A stretch of DNA of 64,000 nucleotides from Leptolyngbya sp. O-77 (GCF_001548395.1 NZ_AP017367.1:3881001-3945000); one strand, 5' to 3'. Shown: positions 1 to 9,215, counted from the first letter of the stretch. Made by a program: numbers and translations. The notes: a model not told the origin generated them from the letters alone.

Positions 1-83
1 ATTTTGGGCGCTGCCAAAAGCTTTCATCCAAAATCGTCAATCTAACTAAGATCCAAAGTCCAAAATCGGCGCAAAACTCAGGT

Positions 84-812
84 TCAGCCCCAATCCTGAT
101 GCTCTGGCGAAGTAGAGAGCGCAATTCGCTGATGTAGGGCTGCCGCGTTGCGCTCTAGGTCGATTGCAAGGGTGTCGAGTTGGTCTAGCTGAGTTTGATA
201 GTCGGTGAGTTCGCGTTTGGCGGCAACTTTTCGCTCTAGGGCGGCGCGGGCAGCGGGTTCTTTGCCCTGCTTGAGAGCCAGTTCTGCGACCCGATGCCAG
301 GTGTCCATATCTTTCTGGGCTACCTGCATTTGTCGCTGGATCTGGTCGCGGGCGATCGCCATATTCCGTCGCGCCTGGTCAAATTGTTGCAACGCCATCG
401 CAGGATCACTCGCCAGCACTGCATCTTCCATCATGCGGCGAGAACTGCGGGGGTTGAGCATGGCGGCATCGAGTCCAAAGGTTGCAAGCTGTTCGCTGAC
501 GCTGCGGCCCGTTTTGCACCAGGTCGCAAAGTGTTCGCAATTATTTTCGAGCAAGCTGTACCGCTGTTCGCCCAGGCGACTCTCGGCTCGCTCAATCACG
601 ATGTCTGGTAAGTAGCAAACGCTGTACTGCTTGACGAATACCCGGTTGCCCCAGGAAAATGCCGAAAACTCTGTTTGGCGAATCGTCGGCGGCTCGGTGG
701 CTTTGCTGTAGTGGATAACGGTGCCATCGCCGCAGTCAATGCCGTGGTGTTGATATACACCGTCCATACCAGCAAGCGGTCGCATGACGTAGATTTGGTC
801 GCCTCGTGCCAT
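84..812 (-). CDS. LRAT-fold (NC domain) protein with C-terminal coiled coil
   Basis: The first ~110 residues match the LRAT/NlpC-P60-like fold. A histidine pair lies in YQHHGID (residues 22-23), another His is at 34, and the family signature NCEHF with the candidate nucleophile Cys92 is at 91-95. In eukaryotes this fold carries out acyl transfer or phospholipase reactions through a Cys-His site; the bacterial substrate is unknown. Residues ~140-235 are rich in Q, R, A and E and read as a coiled coil, possibly for oligomerisation. There is no signal peptide. ATG start at 812 without an obvious Shine-Dalgarno sequence. It stands alone, 125 bp from the M50-like gene. The family assignment is good; the activity is inference. 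Confidence 0.8.
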   Translation of the reverse strand: MARGDQIYVMRPLAGMDGVYQHHGIDCGDGTVIHYSKATEPPTIRQTEFSAFSWGNRVFVKQYSVCYLPDIVIERAESRLGEQRYSLLENNCEHFATWCKTGRSVSEQLATFGLDAAMLNPRSSRRMMEDAVLASDPAMALQQFDQARRNMAIARDQIQRQMQVAQKDMDTWHRVAELALKQGKEPAARAALERKVAAKRELTDYQTQLDQLDTLAIDLERNAAALHQRIALSTSPEHQDWG

Positions 813-818
813 GTTGGG

Positions 819-934
819 AGTTAGGGATTAGGGGTCAGGGGTCAGGGGTTAGGGGTTAAGGGTTAACAAGAGAAGGCTAGCTTTAAAGACCTGATCCCTG
901 ACACCCGATCCCTAGTCCCCGACTCCTGACCCCT
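819..934. repeat. GGGGTTA/GGGGTCA heptamer tract with complementary half
   Basis: Positions 819-867 consist of ~7-bp units (TTAGGGG, TCAGGGG, TTAAGGG). Positions 891-934 carry the complementary type (GATCCCT, GACTCCTGACCCC), so the two halves could fold into a long imperfect hairpin between the two minus-strand genes. Short heptamer repeats of this kind are common in cyanobacterial spacers. Confidence 0.7.
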
Positions 935-936
935 CA

Positions 937-1695
937 TCAACGGTAGGCAGCCTGGAGACTTTTGACCAGCAGCAGCAGCGAGGCGATCGCCATTAGCCCG
1001 CCCCAAAACCAGTAGGGCAACAGCAGGTTTTGAGCGATTTGCCCAGAGTCCGACAGGAGGACTTGCCCGCCGATATTGGCTTGGCGGGTGAACAGATAAT
1101 CCATCTGGTGGTAGGTGCTGACGCACGCCTGCACACCCAGAAATTGGATCGCGAAGACCTGGAGCCAGGGATAGCTGGAGAGGGCGATCGCCAACACTGC
1201 CGCCCCCAGCAGCGGCACGGCCACCAGCCCAAAGAGCGATCGCACCCAGATGAGCGCCGACCCAATCAGCATTGCCCCCAGAAACAGCAGCGCATAGCGG
1301 GCCATCTGCCGACTGCGCGATGCCAGAATAAACAGCGCTCCGGCGATTGGCGGCCCCATCGGCCCGGCCGCCGCCACCAGCGCCCGACCAATCGGCCCCA
1401 AAAATAACCCGCCGCTGTGAACCGCAAAACCAGAGCCATTGGGAAACATCTGCAACTGGCGGAAATTGCCGCCCAGTAGCATGGCCATTAGCCCATGACC
1501 CATTTCGTGAAACCAGGTCGCCAAAATGCTGAAGGGATACAGGATGTAATTGCCGATGGGCAACTGCCAGAGCAGACTGGTGGCGATCGCCGCTGCAACC
1601 AGCCACGTCAGCCCTACCCGGTCAGCCTTGGACTTGGAGGCATCCCACAGTTGCGGGTCATCAAACGGATTGTCTTTGTTCCAGCGATTCGTCAT
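937..1695 (-). CDS. M50-like integral membrane metallopeptidase
   Basis: 252-residue polytopic membrane protein. The zinc-binding motif HEMGH (residues 63-67) sits at the end of the second hydrophobic segment, as in the site-2-protease (M50) fold, followed by a hydrophobic, glycine-rich body with about five more membrane segments. The family cleaves substrates within the membrane or acts as an M50B-like protein; no substrate is evident. The N-terminus (MTNRWNKDNPFDDP) is hydrophilic and cytoplasmic-looking. ATG start at 1695. I did not locate a clear second motif with the third zinc ligand, so catalytic competence is inferred from HExxH only. Confidence 0.78.
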   Translation of the reverse strand: MTNRWNKDNPFDDPQLWDASKSKADRVGLTWLVAAAIATSLLWQLPIGNYILYPFSILATWFHEMGHGLMAMLLGGNFRQLQMFPNGSGFAVHSGGLFLGPIGRALVAAAGPMGPPIAGALFILASRSRQMARYALLFLGAMLIGSALIWVRSLFGLVAVPLLGAAVLAIALSSYPWLQVFAIQFLGVQACVSTYHQMDYLFTRQANIGGQVLLSDSGQIAQNLLLPYWFWGGLMAIASLLLLVKSLQAAYR

Positions 1696-1930
1696 GGCAG
1701 GGCTTGAAGGAGGAGTCTTGCAGAACCATGACTCAACTCTAGCGCTTGCCCCCTTGGATTGCCTGCTGCGCGACTCCAGGCATCATTCCAGGTATAACTC
1801 TGGGGTACTGGGTGTAGCCCGCTCAAAAACTCGCCAGTTCAGCCAGTGGCTCAGTCAGCAGTTCGCAACACCCGAAATCCCGGGAGAGATAGGGACGTAC
1901 TAGAAGGCAACTAGAGGCAACGCCTCCCAC

Positions 1931-2449
1931 TCAAGTCGGCGGATCGGGCAACTGCAAATGGGGCGGTACTGGAATTACCCCGCCAGGAGCAGGGGGGCGA
2001 TGAATTTTAGTCGCTGCATCGGGAGAGTCCGGATCGCCGTCCTGCCGACCTCGGGTGATTTCGGTTGGGGCTTGGGGCAAATCAGAGGCAGGTTGCCCAA
2101 CCGTGCGATCGCTCACCAGCCCCGTCGTGGGCGGATCATCACTGTTCTCACTACCCAAGCGAATCTTGATATTGGGCCCAGAGCGAGCCAGCCGAATCAC
2201 TGCACCATCCGTCAGTGGAACTTGCGTAATTCGCTTGCCGTCCAGGTAGGTGCCGTTTGTGCCCAAGTTGACAATTTCCCAATTTGCGCCAACCCGACGC
2301 AGCTCTACATGATGGCGAGACACGACAGCGCTGTAGAGAATCACGTTATTATCGGTCGCTCGCCCAATGCGAATCACCGACTCATTTTCAAACTTCCAAA
2401 CCTGGGCTGGAATCTGCTTGACCGGATGCAGAAGGGATAAGGTAATCAC
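1931..2449 (-). CDS. FHA domain protein
   Basis: FHA phosphothreonine-recognition domain at the N-terminus: RIGRATDNNVIL, then SRHHVELRR and NLGTNGTYLDGKRI carry the conserved Gly-Arg, Ser-Arg-His and Asn-Gly-Thr of the fold. The C-terminal ~60 residues are Pro/Asp-rich and disordered. I prefer the GTG start at 2449 (MITLSLLHPVKQ), which matches the way cyanobacterial relatives begin; an in-frame ATG at 2491 adds 14 residues. Presumed to read Ser/Thr kinase phosphorylation; no kinase gene is nearby. It is divergent from the DUF4139 gene. Confidence 0.85.
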   Translation of the reverse strand: MITLSLLHPVKQIPAQVWKFENESVIRIGRATDNNVILYSAVVSRHHVELRRVGANWEIVNLGTNGTYLDGKRITQVPLTDGAVIRLARSGPNIKIRLGSENSDDPPTTGLVSDRTVGQPASDLPQAPTEITRGRQDGDPDSPDAATKIHRPPAPGGVIPVPPHLQLPDPPT

Positions 2450-2952
2450 ACTCGTGACGCAAAACCTACAGCGAAAGAACAGAGTGGCCAACTTTCAGGA
2501 AGAGATGCACGGTGGCAGGGTGACTAAATTGGGTGACTAATATTCTATGACTGAACCTTATGGATGAATCTTATGGCTGAATCTGGGTCTTAAAGATTAT
2601 GACTGATCAAGTATTGTGACTGATCCGATGGGCTGCTGGGTGTGGGGCCAAACAACTGCTGGCATCTATCATCCACTCATCCTAAATCCTATGCTGCAAT
2701 CCTATGCTGCTTTTTAGAACAGAGCCAAACTTTATAGCCAATAGCCAAGTCTGGGCAAACTGGCCCTCTTGCATGAGCAAATTCGGACAAGACAGCCTCA
2801 ATCTAGAATAGGCTGGGAACCCTAGAATCTGCCAGGGTTTTGATTTTCTAAGCAAAACCGCCAGGTTATTTGAGGTAACTTCGGTCTGTCTCAGATTTTC
2901 TAGACTGGTTCTTCTGGTTCTTGTTGACAAGTTGACAAGGAGGGGACTGCTA
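2450..2952. other. Divergent intergenic region, FHA gene / DUF4139 gene
   Basis: No convincing gene. Positions 2520-2635 hold a degenerate run of TGACT/ATGACTGA-like words (gtgactaa, tatgactgaa, tatggctgaa, tatgactgat, tgtgactgat). Just before the plus-strand gene, GTTGACAA is directly repeated at 2921-2938 and runs into the AAGGAGGGG ribosome-binding site. Promoters for both flanking genes must lie here, but I see no consensus pair. Confidence 0.5.
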
Positions 2953-5007
2953 ATGATGCCCAACTTACCGGTAAAGCGCATGGTGCTATACAAGCACGGG
3001 GTCGGGTTCTTTGAGCGATTGGGATCTTTGGGCAGTGAGTCCTCCGTCACGTTGACGTTCAAAAAAGAGGAAATGAACGATATCCTCAAAAGCTTGGCGG
3101 CTTTTCCCCAAGGCGACGGGCAGGTGGTGAACGTGTCCTACGAAACGCCAGAGGAGAAGCAGAAAGCGCTGAGCAAAGCGCCGCTGGTCTTGAGCGATCG
3201 CCAGGCCTGGCTCGATTTAGTGCGATCGCTCCGAGGCTGCCAAGTGCGGCTTCACATTACTGGCGGCGAAACCGACGGGGCACAGGAGCGGATCATCAGC
3301 GCGTCTGGCTCCGAGTTTGTGGTCAGCGGCTGCATGGTGGGGCTAAACCAAATTGCCCAAAAGCCAGAGCAAACCCTGGTCGCCATCATGACTACAGGCA
3401 GCGAAGCCGACAGCACGCCCAGTCTGCGGACGTTTTTGCTGTCTCAGGTTCGGGGTCTGGATATTTTGGACGCTCGCAGCGGCGATGATCTGCGCTACGT
3501 GCTGGACTTGAGCCAATCTCGTGAGGAACAGCGCAGCGTCACCATTTTTCTCGATCGCCCCAATCAAGACCTGCTGGTTAGCTATGTTGCTCCCAGCCCT
3601 ACCTGGCGCGTCAGCTATCGCCTCGTCTATACGCCCAATGCACCTGCCGAGGGTAGTGATGTTGCCGATCATAGCGACAGTGGGCAGTTATTCATCCAGG
3701 GCTGGGGCATTGTGGACAACCAGCTCGATGAAGATCTGGAAGATGTCTCCCTGACGCTGATCGCCGGACAGCCCATCAGCTTTATCTACGACCTCTACAC
3801 GCCCCCGCTTGTCGATCGCCCCACTGTTGAGGACGAAGCGCGAACGGTGGCGGGCCCCGTCAGCTTTGCAGGGGCTCCCCGATACAGTTCCCCGGAATCT
3901 TTGAACGATACTACAGCTTACGGCTTTTTCGATTCTGATTTCGACCTGGATGAGGAGCCAACTGCCCCAGGAATTGGCGGCAGCCAGTTTAAGTCCGCCC
4001 GTCGCAACTTAGCCCAGGCAACTCAGGTTCAGGCGACGGGCGTAGCGCGGGGCGAGTTGTTTCAGTATGACGTGGGCATTCCGGTCACGATCAAGCGGGG
4101 TCAGAGCGCAATGGTGCCGATTTTGGGCGCAACGCTGGCCAGCCGCAAACAGCACTGGTTCAACGCTGAAAAATTGCCAGACCATCCAGTGGTGACCATC
4201 GTTGCAACCAACACGACTGGGCTGACTTTGGAGCGCGGCCCGGCAACGGTACTGGAGGCAGAGAACTACGTGGGGGAGGCGGTGCTGAACTTTACGCCTG
4301 CGGAGGGCGACTTTTTTGTGCCCTATGCTGTGGATTTGGGCGTGCAGATTTCGCGGGAAGACGAGTCACGTCTGGAAACGGCGGCGATCGCCCTTGGAAA
4401 AGGCGACTACCTCGTTCATGACCAGTGGGAAACCCGCCAGACCGTCTACCATATCGACAACCGCAACACCTATCCCGTTGTTTTGGTGATTGAGCAGCGC
4501 ATTCTCAGTGGCTACGAGCTATTTGACACAGCGGAGCCGATGGAGCAGACGGCTGAGTTTCAGCGCTGGAAGCTGGCGATCGCCCCTCGGCAGCAGAGCG
4601 AATTTTGCGTGCAGCAGCGCCGGAAAATTTCTCGCCACGAACAAATCCTCAACCTCAATTACCAGACCCTCCAGGCATACCTGCACGACAAATTTATCAA
4701 CGCCAGCCTGTTTCAGGAGTTGCGCGGCATTTTAGACCTGCATCAGCAGATCGCCCAAATGCAGCAGGAAATCCAGAAGCTTGCCAAAAAGCGCGATCGC
4801 CTCTCTGAAGAGCAGGAGAGCATTGCCAAGAAGTTGCAGCCCCTGAAAAACAGCGGCAGCGAAAATGACCTGCGCGAGAAGCTGGCAGCCAAAATGAGCC
4901 ACCTAGAAGACGAGCGCGATCGCCTCCAAGACACCATCACCGCCCAGGAGCAAACGCAGGATAGCCTGAAGCAGCAACTTCAGCAATTGCTCCAGGAGTT
5001 GCATTAG
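2953..5007 (+). CDS. DUF4139 domain protein with C-terminal coiled coil
   Basis: 684-residue protein. The opening (LPVKRMVLYKHGVGFFER) and the central beta-rich region with PSPTWRVSYRLVY and IQGWGIVDN belong to the DUF4139 family, found in bacteria near envelope and adhesion genes; its biochemical role is unknown. Residues ~590-684 form a strongly charged coiled coil (repeats of Q, E, K, L). There is no signal peptide or membrane segment. The start is ATG at 2953, 8 nt after a perfect AAGGAGG box; longer upstream frames are not needed. It is flanked on both sides by FHA proteins, which may only be coincidence. The family is sure, the function unknown. Confidence 0.85.
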   Translation: MMPNLPVKRMVLYKHGVGFFERLGSLGSESSVTLTFKKEEMNDILKSLAAFPQGDGQVVNVSYETPEEKQKALSKAPLVLSDRQAWLDLVRSLRGCQVRLHITGGETDGAQERIISASGSEFVVSGCMVGLNQIAQKPEQTLVAIMTTGSEADSTPSLRTFLLSQVRGLDILDARSGDDLRYVLDLSQSREEQRSVTIFLDRPNQDLLVSYVAPSPTWRVSYRLVYTPNAPAEGSDVADHSDSGQLFIQGWGIVDNQLDEDLEDVSLTLIAGQPISFIYDLYTPPLVDRPTVEDEARTVAGPVSFAGAPRYSSPESLNDTTAYGFFDSDFDLDEEPTAPGIGGSQFKSARRNLAQATQVQATGVARGELFQYDVGIPVTIKRGQSAMVPILGATLASRKQHWFNAEKLPDHPVVTIVATNTTGLTLERGPATVLEAENYVGEAVLNFTPAEGDFFVPYAVDLGVQISREDESRLETAAIALGKGDYLVHDQWETRQTVYHIDNRNTYPVVLVIEQRILSGYELFDTAEPMEQTAEFQRWKLAIAPRQQSEFCVQQRRKISRHEQILNLNYQTLQAYLHDKFINASLFQELRGILDLHQQIAQMQQEIQKLAKKRDRLSEEQESIAKKLQPLKNSGSENDLREKLAAKMSHLEDERDRLQDTITAQEQTQDSLKQQLQQLLQELH

Positions 5008-5066
5008 CCTTGCCTTCGATTCAGCGTCAGGTCTAGCGCTGAACCCTGAGCAAAGTCATTGCCCGC

Positions 5067-5852
5067 TTAGGAAAGCTGGAACAGAAACGTCACGCGATCG
5101 CCCTTGCCCAGCGAGATGCGATCGCCCGGACGTAAGCGATGGCGATTGCCCATCGGCAGCGGCATATTGTTCACATAGGTTCCGTTAGAACTGCCTACAT
5201 CTTCCAGGTAATAGGCATCGCCCTCCACCCGGATATCGGCATGAACCCGCGACACAATTTCCGAACTAGGAAAACCAGACACATCAATATCCGGCGGAAT
5301 CCGGTCGTTGGGTTTGCCAATATGAATCACAGGCAGCGATTGGGGCAGTTCCACCACCTGATTGGTCTGCACATGCAGCAAACTGGCCCGCTGTGTCTGG
5401 AGTTGGGTCGGCCCCAAGGAAGCAGTCGGACTAGCTACTGGCAGCACTGCGACGGGCGGCGTGACAGGCGATGGCGGCGCAACGGGCGGCGTGACAGGTG
5501 GTGGCGGCGGTGGCGGAAGTTCAGAAATGGGCGAAACGCCCGAAGTTGCAGACGAATCCGGTGTTGCTGCAATCGGCGGCGTAATTGGCAATGGATCGGG
5601 TGGAACCAAGGGTTCTACCGCTGGCAAATCGGGAATTGCAAAGTCAGGCGCGACCGTTGGCGTGGATACCTCTGGCCCCGCTGCCACAGCCGCCCGCAGG
5701 TTAAACCCACACTGTCCACAAAAGCTAGCATCGGACTGAACCGCAGCCCCGCAATTGGGACAACTCATCATCGTGGGCAGCGGCGTGTAGCAGGCTTCAC
5801 ACTGCACCGCCCCGTCGGGATTTTGATGGTTGCAATTCGGACAAACAATCAT
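5067..5852 (-). CDS. Double zinc-ribbon, proline-rich, FHA domain protein
   Basis: 261 residues in three parts. Two zinc ribbons lie at the N-terminus: CPNC...CEAC (residues 4-21) and CPNCGAAV...CGQCG. A ~90-residue linker made almost only of P, V, A, S and T follows. The C-terminal FHA domain has IHIGKPND, SRVHADIR and VGSSNGTYVNN. This layout is typical of cyanobacterial FHA proteins thought to bind phosphothreonine partners. ATG start at 5852, giving MIVCPNCNHQ; the 40-residue upstream extension of the open frame has no family support. Convergent with the DUF4139 gene. No phosphorylation partner can be named. Confidence 0.87.
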   Translation of the reverse strand: MIVCPNCNHQNPDGAVQCEACYTPLPTMMSCPNCGAAVQSDASFCGQCGFNLRAAVAAGPEVSTPTVAPDFAIPDLPAVEPLVPPDPLPITPPIAATPDSSATSGVSPISELPPPPPPPVTPPVAPPSPVTPPVAVLPVASPTASLGPTQLQTQRASLLHVQTNQVVELPQSLPVIHIGKPNDRIPPDIDVSGFPSSEIVSRVHADIRVEGDAYYLEDVGSSNGTYVNNMPLPMGNRHRLRPGDRISLGKGDRVTFLFQLS

Positions 5853-6277
5853 AAATAGACCGCTCCCCTTACCGTGGGTCTTAGCTCCAGTGAATGAACA
5901 GGGCATCTGCGCGAGGCAGGCTGGGCAAGTCTGAGCCGGGAGAGGCTTAAGCTGGCACGGTTCGGCCTGCAATTTCAGCCTACAATCAGCCTACAATCAG
6001 CCTACAAATAGCTTGCCCCATTAATGACTCTACAAGCGCACTGGTGCATTTCCCGCCTATTTCTGGAAATGTTCTGCCTCGGTAGCAGCCCAGACCCGTC
6101 GCCCAGCCGTTTCACCCCTGGCTAACGATGCTGATTAACCAAAGAATCGCTTATATTAAAAAAGCTCAATTGAAGCCAATTGCCTACTTCAAAATCCGCC
6201 AGACCTGAGCCAATCTACGCTCAGGGCAGCCCAAGAGCGGCGGGTTCTCTAGATACCTGCTTGAGGAGGTCAGTCGT
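5853..6277. other. Divergent intergenic region with 11-bp triplicated repeat
   Basis: No gene seen. CAGCCTACAAT occurs as two perfect copies and one imperfect copy at 5976-6008. A TATATT hexamer at 6152-6157 could be a -10 box for the S1 gene, though no good -35 box is visible. A strong TTGAGGAGGT ribosome-binding site lies at 6261-6270. Confidence 0.5.
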
Positions 6278-7246
6278 TTGTCGTTTTCCAGTGATGACTT
6301 TGCCAAAGCCCTAGAACAGCACGACTATGCGTTTCAGAAGGGACAAATCGTGCGGGGCAAGGCCTACAGCTATGAATCGGACGGAGCTTATGTCGATATT
6401 GGCGGCAAGTCCGCTGCGTTTTTGCCGCTAGAGGAAGCGTCTTTGCGGCGCATCAGCAATGTGTCGGAAGTGCTGCCGCTGCAAGAGGAGCGAGAGTTTC
6501 TCATCGTGCGAGAGCAGGATGCCGATGGCCAGGTGACGCTATCGCTGCGCCAGCTCGAACTGCGCCAGATCTGGACACAGTTTGCCGAAATGCAGGAAGA
6601 AAACAAGACGATCCAGGTGCGGGTGAACGGGTTTAACAAAGGCGGCGTGACGGTCGATGCGATGGGGCTGCGGGGCTTTATTCCGCGATCGCACCTGAGC
6701 GAGCGAGAGAACCTGGAGTCTCTGATTGGCAAGTCGATGACGGTGGCCTTTATCGAGGTGAACTCGACCACCAAAAAGCTGGTGCTGTCGCAGCGACTTG
6801 CTGCTCAAGCCGCTAGCTTTAGCCAGATTGTGGAGGGTCAACTGATTAGCGGTAAGGTGTCGGGTATCAAGCCTTTTGGCGTGTTTGTGGATTTTGACGG
6901 CGCGACGGGGCTGCTCCACATTAATCAGATCAGCAAGAACTACATCTCGTCCCTTGGCGACCTGTTTCAGCTAGGGCAGCCTATCCGGGCGCTGGTGAAC
7001 GAGGTGGATGAAGTCAAGCGGCGCATTTCGCTGTCTACCAAGCCGCTAGAAAACTATCCGGGTGAAATGCTGGAAAACATGGCGGCGGTGATGGCCGAGG
7101 CCGAGGCTCGTGCCCAAAAGCTTCAGCAATCAGCCGCCAGCGCGATCGCCCCTGAACAGGCAGATAGCAGCGTCGAACCGACTGACGAAGCGGTGGAGGA
7201 GCCGGTCGCATCGCACGACTCACCCCCAGACGAAGCGGCTGAATAA
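6278..7246 (+). CDS. Ribosomal protein S1 homologue (three S1 motifs)
   Basis: 322 residues with three S1 RNA-binding repeats, beginning at about residues 20 (GQIVRGKAYSYESDGAYVDIGGK), 108 (IQVRVNGFNKGGVTVDAMGLRGFIPRSH region) and 190 (GQLISGKVSGIKPFGVFVDFDGATGLLH region). An acidic tail follows. Cyanobacteria carry short S1 proteins with three repeats instead of six; many have two paralogues. The missing N-terminal block usual in the main form makes me think of the second (Rps1B-like) copy, but this needs a tree. TTG start at 6278 with a near-perfect ribosome-binding site 8 nt upstream; no better in-frame ATG exists. It binds mRNA at translation initiation or acts as a general RNA-binding protein. 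Confidence 0.85.
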   Translation: MSFSSDDFAKALEQHDYAFQKGQIVRGKAYSYESDGAYVDIGGKSAAFLPLEEASLRRISNVSEVLPLQEEREFLIVREQDADGQVTLSLRQLELRQIWTQFAEMQEENKTIQVRVNGFNKGGVTVDAMGLRGFIPRSHLSERENLESLIGKSMTVAFIEVNSTTKKLVLSQRLAAQAASFSQIVEGQLISGKVSGIKPFGVFVDFDGATGLLHINQISKNYISSLGDLFQLGQPIRALVNEVDEVKRRISLSTKPLENYPGEMLENMAAVMAEAEARAQKLQQSAASAIAPEQADSSVEPTDEAVEEPVASHDSPPDEAAE

Positions 7247-8077
7247 CCTGGGTCGGCGTTTTGATGGTGAGCCGTCCCTATGCCTGCAACGCAAATCACA
7301 ATTCAAGATTGCAACCCACGCTGACAATCCACAATCACAATTCACGCTCACAATCCACAATCACGATCGAACACAATCAAAGCGGAACGGGGCCAGCAGG
7401 CGCTTTTGATCTTTGCGCTTGCTGGCCCTGTTGCCGTTCTGTTGTTGTGACCAGTCAGTGAACCTGAATTCAGTGTGGCTCAAACTTAGGTATAAGTCAT
7501 CACATTACTCGGTTCTTTTACGGAAACTATGTTTTTGCCCCTGAGCGATCGCATATTCCACAAGATCCTCAAAAACCGCGCTTGCCTATTTTCCATAAAT
7601 CAACGGATTCGCTGACTGAGAAATGCTTTCAACCCAATTTGTGGGGGATCGGTTTGCGTAGAACCCTGGAGGCTGCTGCAAGGAGCGGGCGATCGCCCCT
7701 CAGCGAAAAGTGCGTGCTTTCAACCGGTCGGGGATTGGGCTGGTATAAAAAAGACTGAAAAGATGCGATTTTTGGGGAAACCTCGCGGGTCAATTTCCTG
7801 GCTGAGGCATCGTCTGCGACTGAGCTACCCATACGAACGATAAATATTCTTTAAAGCACCCGCCCAACCGATTGACTCCTCTCTTCTTGCTCCCGACTCA
7901 TCGTCTACAGAATCTATAGAACCCTTTCAGAACCCTTGTAGAAAACCGTAGAACATCGTTCTGAGAAATTTCCCAATAGCCAATTCCGCAACGGAGCTTA
8001 AACAGGCGCTAGGCTAGTATTGACTACACAACTATTGGCTACACGATTGCTCTATCCCGTTGCCATAAAGCTTGCCC
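7247..8077. other. Long intergenic region before tatC
   Basis: 831 bp with no gene I can support. Short imperfect repeats of ACAATCCACAATCAC lie at ~7322-7365. A strong hairpin (listed separately) occupies 7391-7427. TTGACT at 8020-8025 is a possible -35 box for tatC with only a weak -10. A 67-codon minus-strand frame at 7629-7832 has no family features or ribosome-binding site. The length leaves room for an unrecognised small RNA. Confidence 0.4.
7391..7427 (+). terminator. Long hairpin downstream of the S1 gene
   Basis: GGCCAGCAGGCGC (7391-7403) pairs with GCGCTTGCTGGCC (7415-7427) over 13 bp with one G-U pair and an 11-nt loop. It is followed by a T/G-rich stretch, not a clean T-run. Best read as the terminator of the S1 transcript 145 bp upstream; an mRNA-stabilising stem is the alternative. 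Confidence 0.5.
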
Positions 8078-8884
8078 ATGACTGCCCCGACGGAAACCGA
8101 CCTCGCTACCCAGAACGGACTGAACGCTGCTGCCGCCCCTAGGCGATCGCCCGCTGTGGATGTGCAGACAGATGACGTTGCCGATCTAGATGTAGAAATG
8201 TCCCTGTTCGACCATTTGGAAGAACTGCGGATGCGAATTTTCTATGCCCTGATCGCAATCGTGGTAGGCGTGGTGATTTGCTTCTGCTTTGTCAATCCCA
8301 TTGTGCAGCTTCTGGAAGTGCCTGCTCAAGGGGTCAAGTTTCTCCAGCTTTCGCCAGGGGAATATTTTTTCGTGTCCCTAAAAGTAGCGGGCTATAGTGG
8401 TCTGCTGATTGCCAGCCCGTTTGTGCTGTACCAGATTATTCAATTCGTGCTGCCAGGGCTGACACGCAAAGAGCGACGCATCATCGGCCCCATCGTTCTT
8501 GGCTCTAGCTTTCTGTTTGTCGGTGGGTTGGTGTTTGCCTATGTGGCGCTAATTCCGGCAGCCCTGAACTTTTTTATTAACTATGGCGCGGATGTTGTAG
8601 AACAACTCTGGTCGATCGACCGCTATTTCGAGTTTGTGCTGCTGCTGTTGTTCAGCACGGGGCTGGCGTTCCAGATTCCGGTGATTCAGGTTTTGTTGGG
8701 AATCTTGGGGCTGGTCACATCTAACCAAATGCTGTCGGGCTGGCGCTATGTGGTGCTAGGCGGTGCGGTGTTGGGTGCAGTGCTAACGCCTTCTACCGAC
8801 CCAGTGACGCAGAGCTTGCTGGCCGGAGCCGTGCTGAGTCTTTACTTTGGTGGCACCGGCATGGTGAAGCTGCTGGGTCGATAG
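8078..8884 (+). CDS. tatC: Sec-independent protein translocase TatC
   Basis: 268 residues with six transmembrane segments and the TatC hallmarks: MSLFDHLEELRMRI at the start of the core, FLQLSPGEYF in the first periplasmic loop, FVLPGLTRKERR, and a conserved Glu/Asp-containing segment before the fifth helix. TatC recognises twin-arginine signal peptides in the thylakoid or plasma membrane. The N-terminal ~40 residues are a hydrophilic extension. I use ATG 8078; a TTG two codons upstream is possible. tatA/tatB are not nearby. Three proteins encoded in this window (PetC, PotD, the amine oxidase) have twin-arginine signals and are likely clients. Confidence 0.95.
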   Translation: MTAPTETDLATQNGLNAAAAPRRSPAVDVQTDDVADLDVEMSLFDHLEELRMRIFYALIAIVVGVVICFCFVNPIVQLLEVPAQGVKFLQLSPGEYFFVSLKVAGYSGLLIASPFVLYQIIQFVLPGLTRKERRIIGPIVLGSSFLFVGGLVFAYVALIPAALNFFINYGADVVEQLWSIDRYFEFVLLLLFSTGLAFQIPVIQVLLGILGLVTSNQMLSGWRYVVLGGAVLGAVLTPSTDPVTQSLLAGAVLSLYFGGTGMVKLLGR

Positions 8885-8906
8885 GGCGATCTTGCTCTTT
8901 CCGAGA

Positions 8907-9215
8907 CTAAATCATCCACTCCGAAGCGCGATCGCCCAAATCAATCGGATAGCTTACAGCCTTCCCCAGACGAGGCTTTTCGGTTGTCTGCTCGATGAAT
9001 TGCTGGACTCGTTCGGCGCTGCCCAGAGCGGTGAGGTAATTTGCTACTTCGTCGAGATGCTCTAGATACTCATCCTCTGTCATTGGAAAGGACACCTGCT
9101 CCAGGTACTTCCACATCACCTGAAACAACACCTTTCCCTGCACCTTCCGTAGCTGCACATCAAAGGATCGGCTCCATTTGGTCAGTAATAGCTGATGCAG
9201 TTCCTCGCCAGTCAT
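8907..9215 (-). CDS. DUF3067 family protein
   Basis: 102 residues, a full-length match to the small cyanobacterial/plastid DUF3067 family (MTGEELHQLLLTKWSRSFDVQL; VMWKYLEQVSFPMTEDEYLEHLD; the C-terminal PIDLGDRASEWM element is typical). Soluble, no signal peptide. The function of the family is not established. It converges on tatC with only 22 bp between stop codons. Confidence 0.88.
   Translation of the reverse strand: MTGEELHQLLLTKWSRSFDVQLRKVQGKVLFQVMWKYLEQVSFPMTEDEYLEHLDEVANYLTALGSAERVQQFIEQTTEKPRLGKAVSYPIDLGDRASEWMI

Noticed and set aside
863..1606. 247-codon minus-strand frame
   Set aside because: Out-of-frame shadow of the M50-like gene; low-complexity composition and no family features, while the true frame has HEMGH and membrane segments.
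7629..7832. 67-codon minus-strand frame in the spacer before tatC
   Set aside because: No ribosome-binding site, no family motif, starts and ends in spacer sequence.
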